From Smittium mucronatum (Eukaryota > Kickxellomycota > Harpellomycetes > Harpellales > Legeriomycetaceae), in contig LSSL01007711.1 in NCBI GenBank assembly GCA_001953115.1, positions 1-32,367 of the forward strand: a DNA stretch of 32,367 bases, written 5' to 3'. A program made the position numbers and the translations under genes. Position 1 is the stretch's first letter; the number at the start of each line of letters is the position of its first letter. Shown one piece after another: positions 31,596 through 32,367 of the stretch. The notes under the pieces are model-generated. The model did no database searches and was not told where the DNA came from. It saw only the letters and a program-made list of their open reading frames with translations.

Positions 31596-32367
31596 CTGAA
31601 AGTTTATAAAAATAAAAATATTTTTAATTTAGTTCAATATCAAAAAAAAAATTCAGCTTAATGATGTTTAATTATTAATTAATCAATATTATGGGCTCTA
31701 GTAATGATTATTTGAAATTTTGAATTGGGAATATTTAATAATAATTTTTATTCGATAAATATTTGTATTTAAAAAAAATTTAGACTGGTTAAATGTGCTG
31801 AAAATGTCTATATATATATGATGTATTTCACATTATTCAAAATCAATTAACCAATATATTTCTGTCGTTATATAATAAATCTAATCCATTTTCAAAAACA
31901 CTTTTAATATATATTTGATTATAAAAATAAAGGAGATAAATTCAAAATTCAAATCAAATTTATTTTCACGTAAAAAATCATAAATTTTGATAAACCTTAT
32001 TTATATCCGAAAATTTCTAGTTGATTAAAAGAATTCAAATTAATCAACATAACGCGTTTTTTTCAAAAAACAAGAAGTATTTCAGTAACACATGATTTGA
32101 AAATTTTATCCAATGATTACTGAATTTCTCATTATGATTGATAATTTTAATCCTAAATACCTTTTCTTTTTATAGAAAATTTTTAATTTTAATTAAAATA
32201 ATTTATTATACTGGGCGCCTAATCAATTATTTAATACTAAATCACACCTTTTAAAATAGAATAAAAGATGTTATATTTATTTCATATTTTTTGAGTTTCA
32301 AAAATATCAATTGAGAATAATTGAAAAAAATCTAGATCTATAATTTAAAATCTGTATAGGTTTTAAA
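31596..32367. other. AT-rich end of window, no gene seen
   Basis: Short broken frames and homopolymers only. It may include the 5' part of the decayed transposase at 30905-31595, but no motif was recognised. Confidence 0.5.

Noticed and set aside
1..32367. CRISPR arrays or prokaryotic operon signals
   Set aside because: No spaced direct repeats were seen, and the genes have spliceosomal introns.

Overview
This is a very AT-rich eukaryotic nuclear window, roughly four-fifths A+T by eye outside the genes. A compact island of three intron-bearing protein genes and two dense tRNA arrays sit in long stretches of low-complexity DNA and decayed transposons. Spliceosomal introns, eukaryotic-type tRNAs (including an initiator tRNA with A1:U72 and the GATCGAAA T-loop), a Noc1/Mak21 ribosome-assembly factor, a mitoribosomal protein and a Hem25 carrier together suggest a mitochondriate fungus with an AT-rich genome. 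An early-diverging lineage, for example Harpellales-like, would fit, but the sequence alone does not settle this.

Layout. Positions 1-6467 are a palindromic element: two arms of about 1.14 kb, almost identical and inverted, flank a 4.2 kb core. The core holds a decayed retroviral-type integrase on the minus strand and a nested, decayed Tc1/mariner-like transposon on the plus strand. Positions 6468-7850 are AT-rich, with a weak trace of a Gypsy-type integrase. Positions 7852-8150 hold four tRNA genes (Pro, Val, Glu, initiator Met, in transcription order) separated by only 2-4 bp. Positions 8151-15246 are nearly featureless. Positions 15247-22454 are the gene island: Noc1/Mak21 (minus, 4 exons), mitochondrial uS10 (plus, intronless) and the SLC25A38/Hem25 glycine carrier (minus, 6 exons). 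Positions 22455-24693 are mostly non-coding. Positions 24770-25005 hold three more tRNA genes (Val, Ser, Lys) with 2-5 bp spacers. From 25006 to the end the DNA is AT-rich with simple repeats and a decayed PIF/Harbinger-like transposase near 30.9-31.6 kb.

How the parts relate. The island genes serve growth functions: 60S ribosome assembly in the nucleolus (Noc1), mitochondrial translation (uS10m) and glycine import for heme synthesis (Hem25). Noc1 and uS10m are divergent across about 0.86 kb; uS10m and Hem25 are convergent across 0.3 kb. Each tRNA array looks like one Pol III transcription unit, because the tRNAs are almost contiguous, contain no internal T4 run, and the first T4-or-longer run comes after the last tRNA. 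The most unusual features are the contrast between near-identical arms and a wrecked core in the palindromic element, and the polycistronic tRNA arrays.
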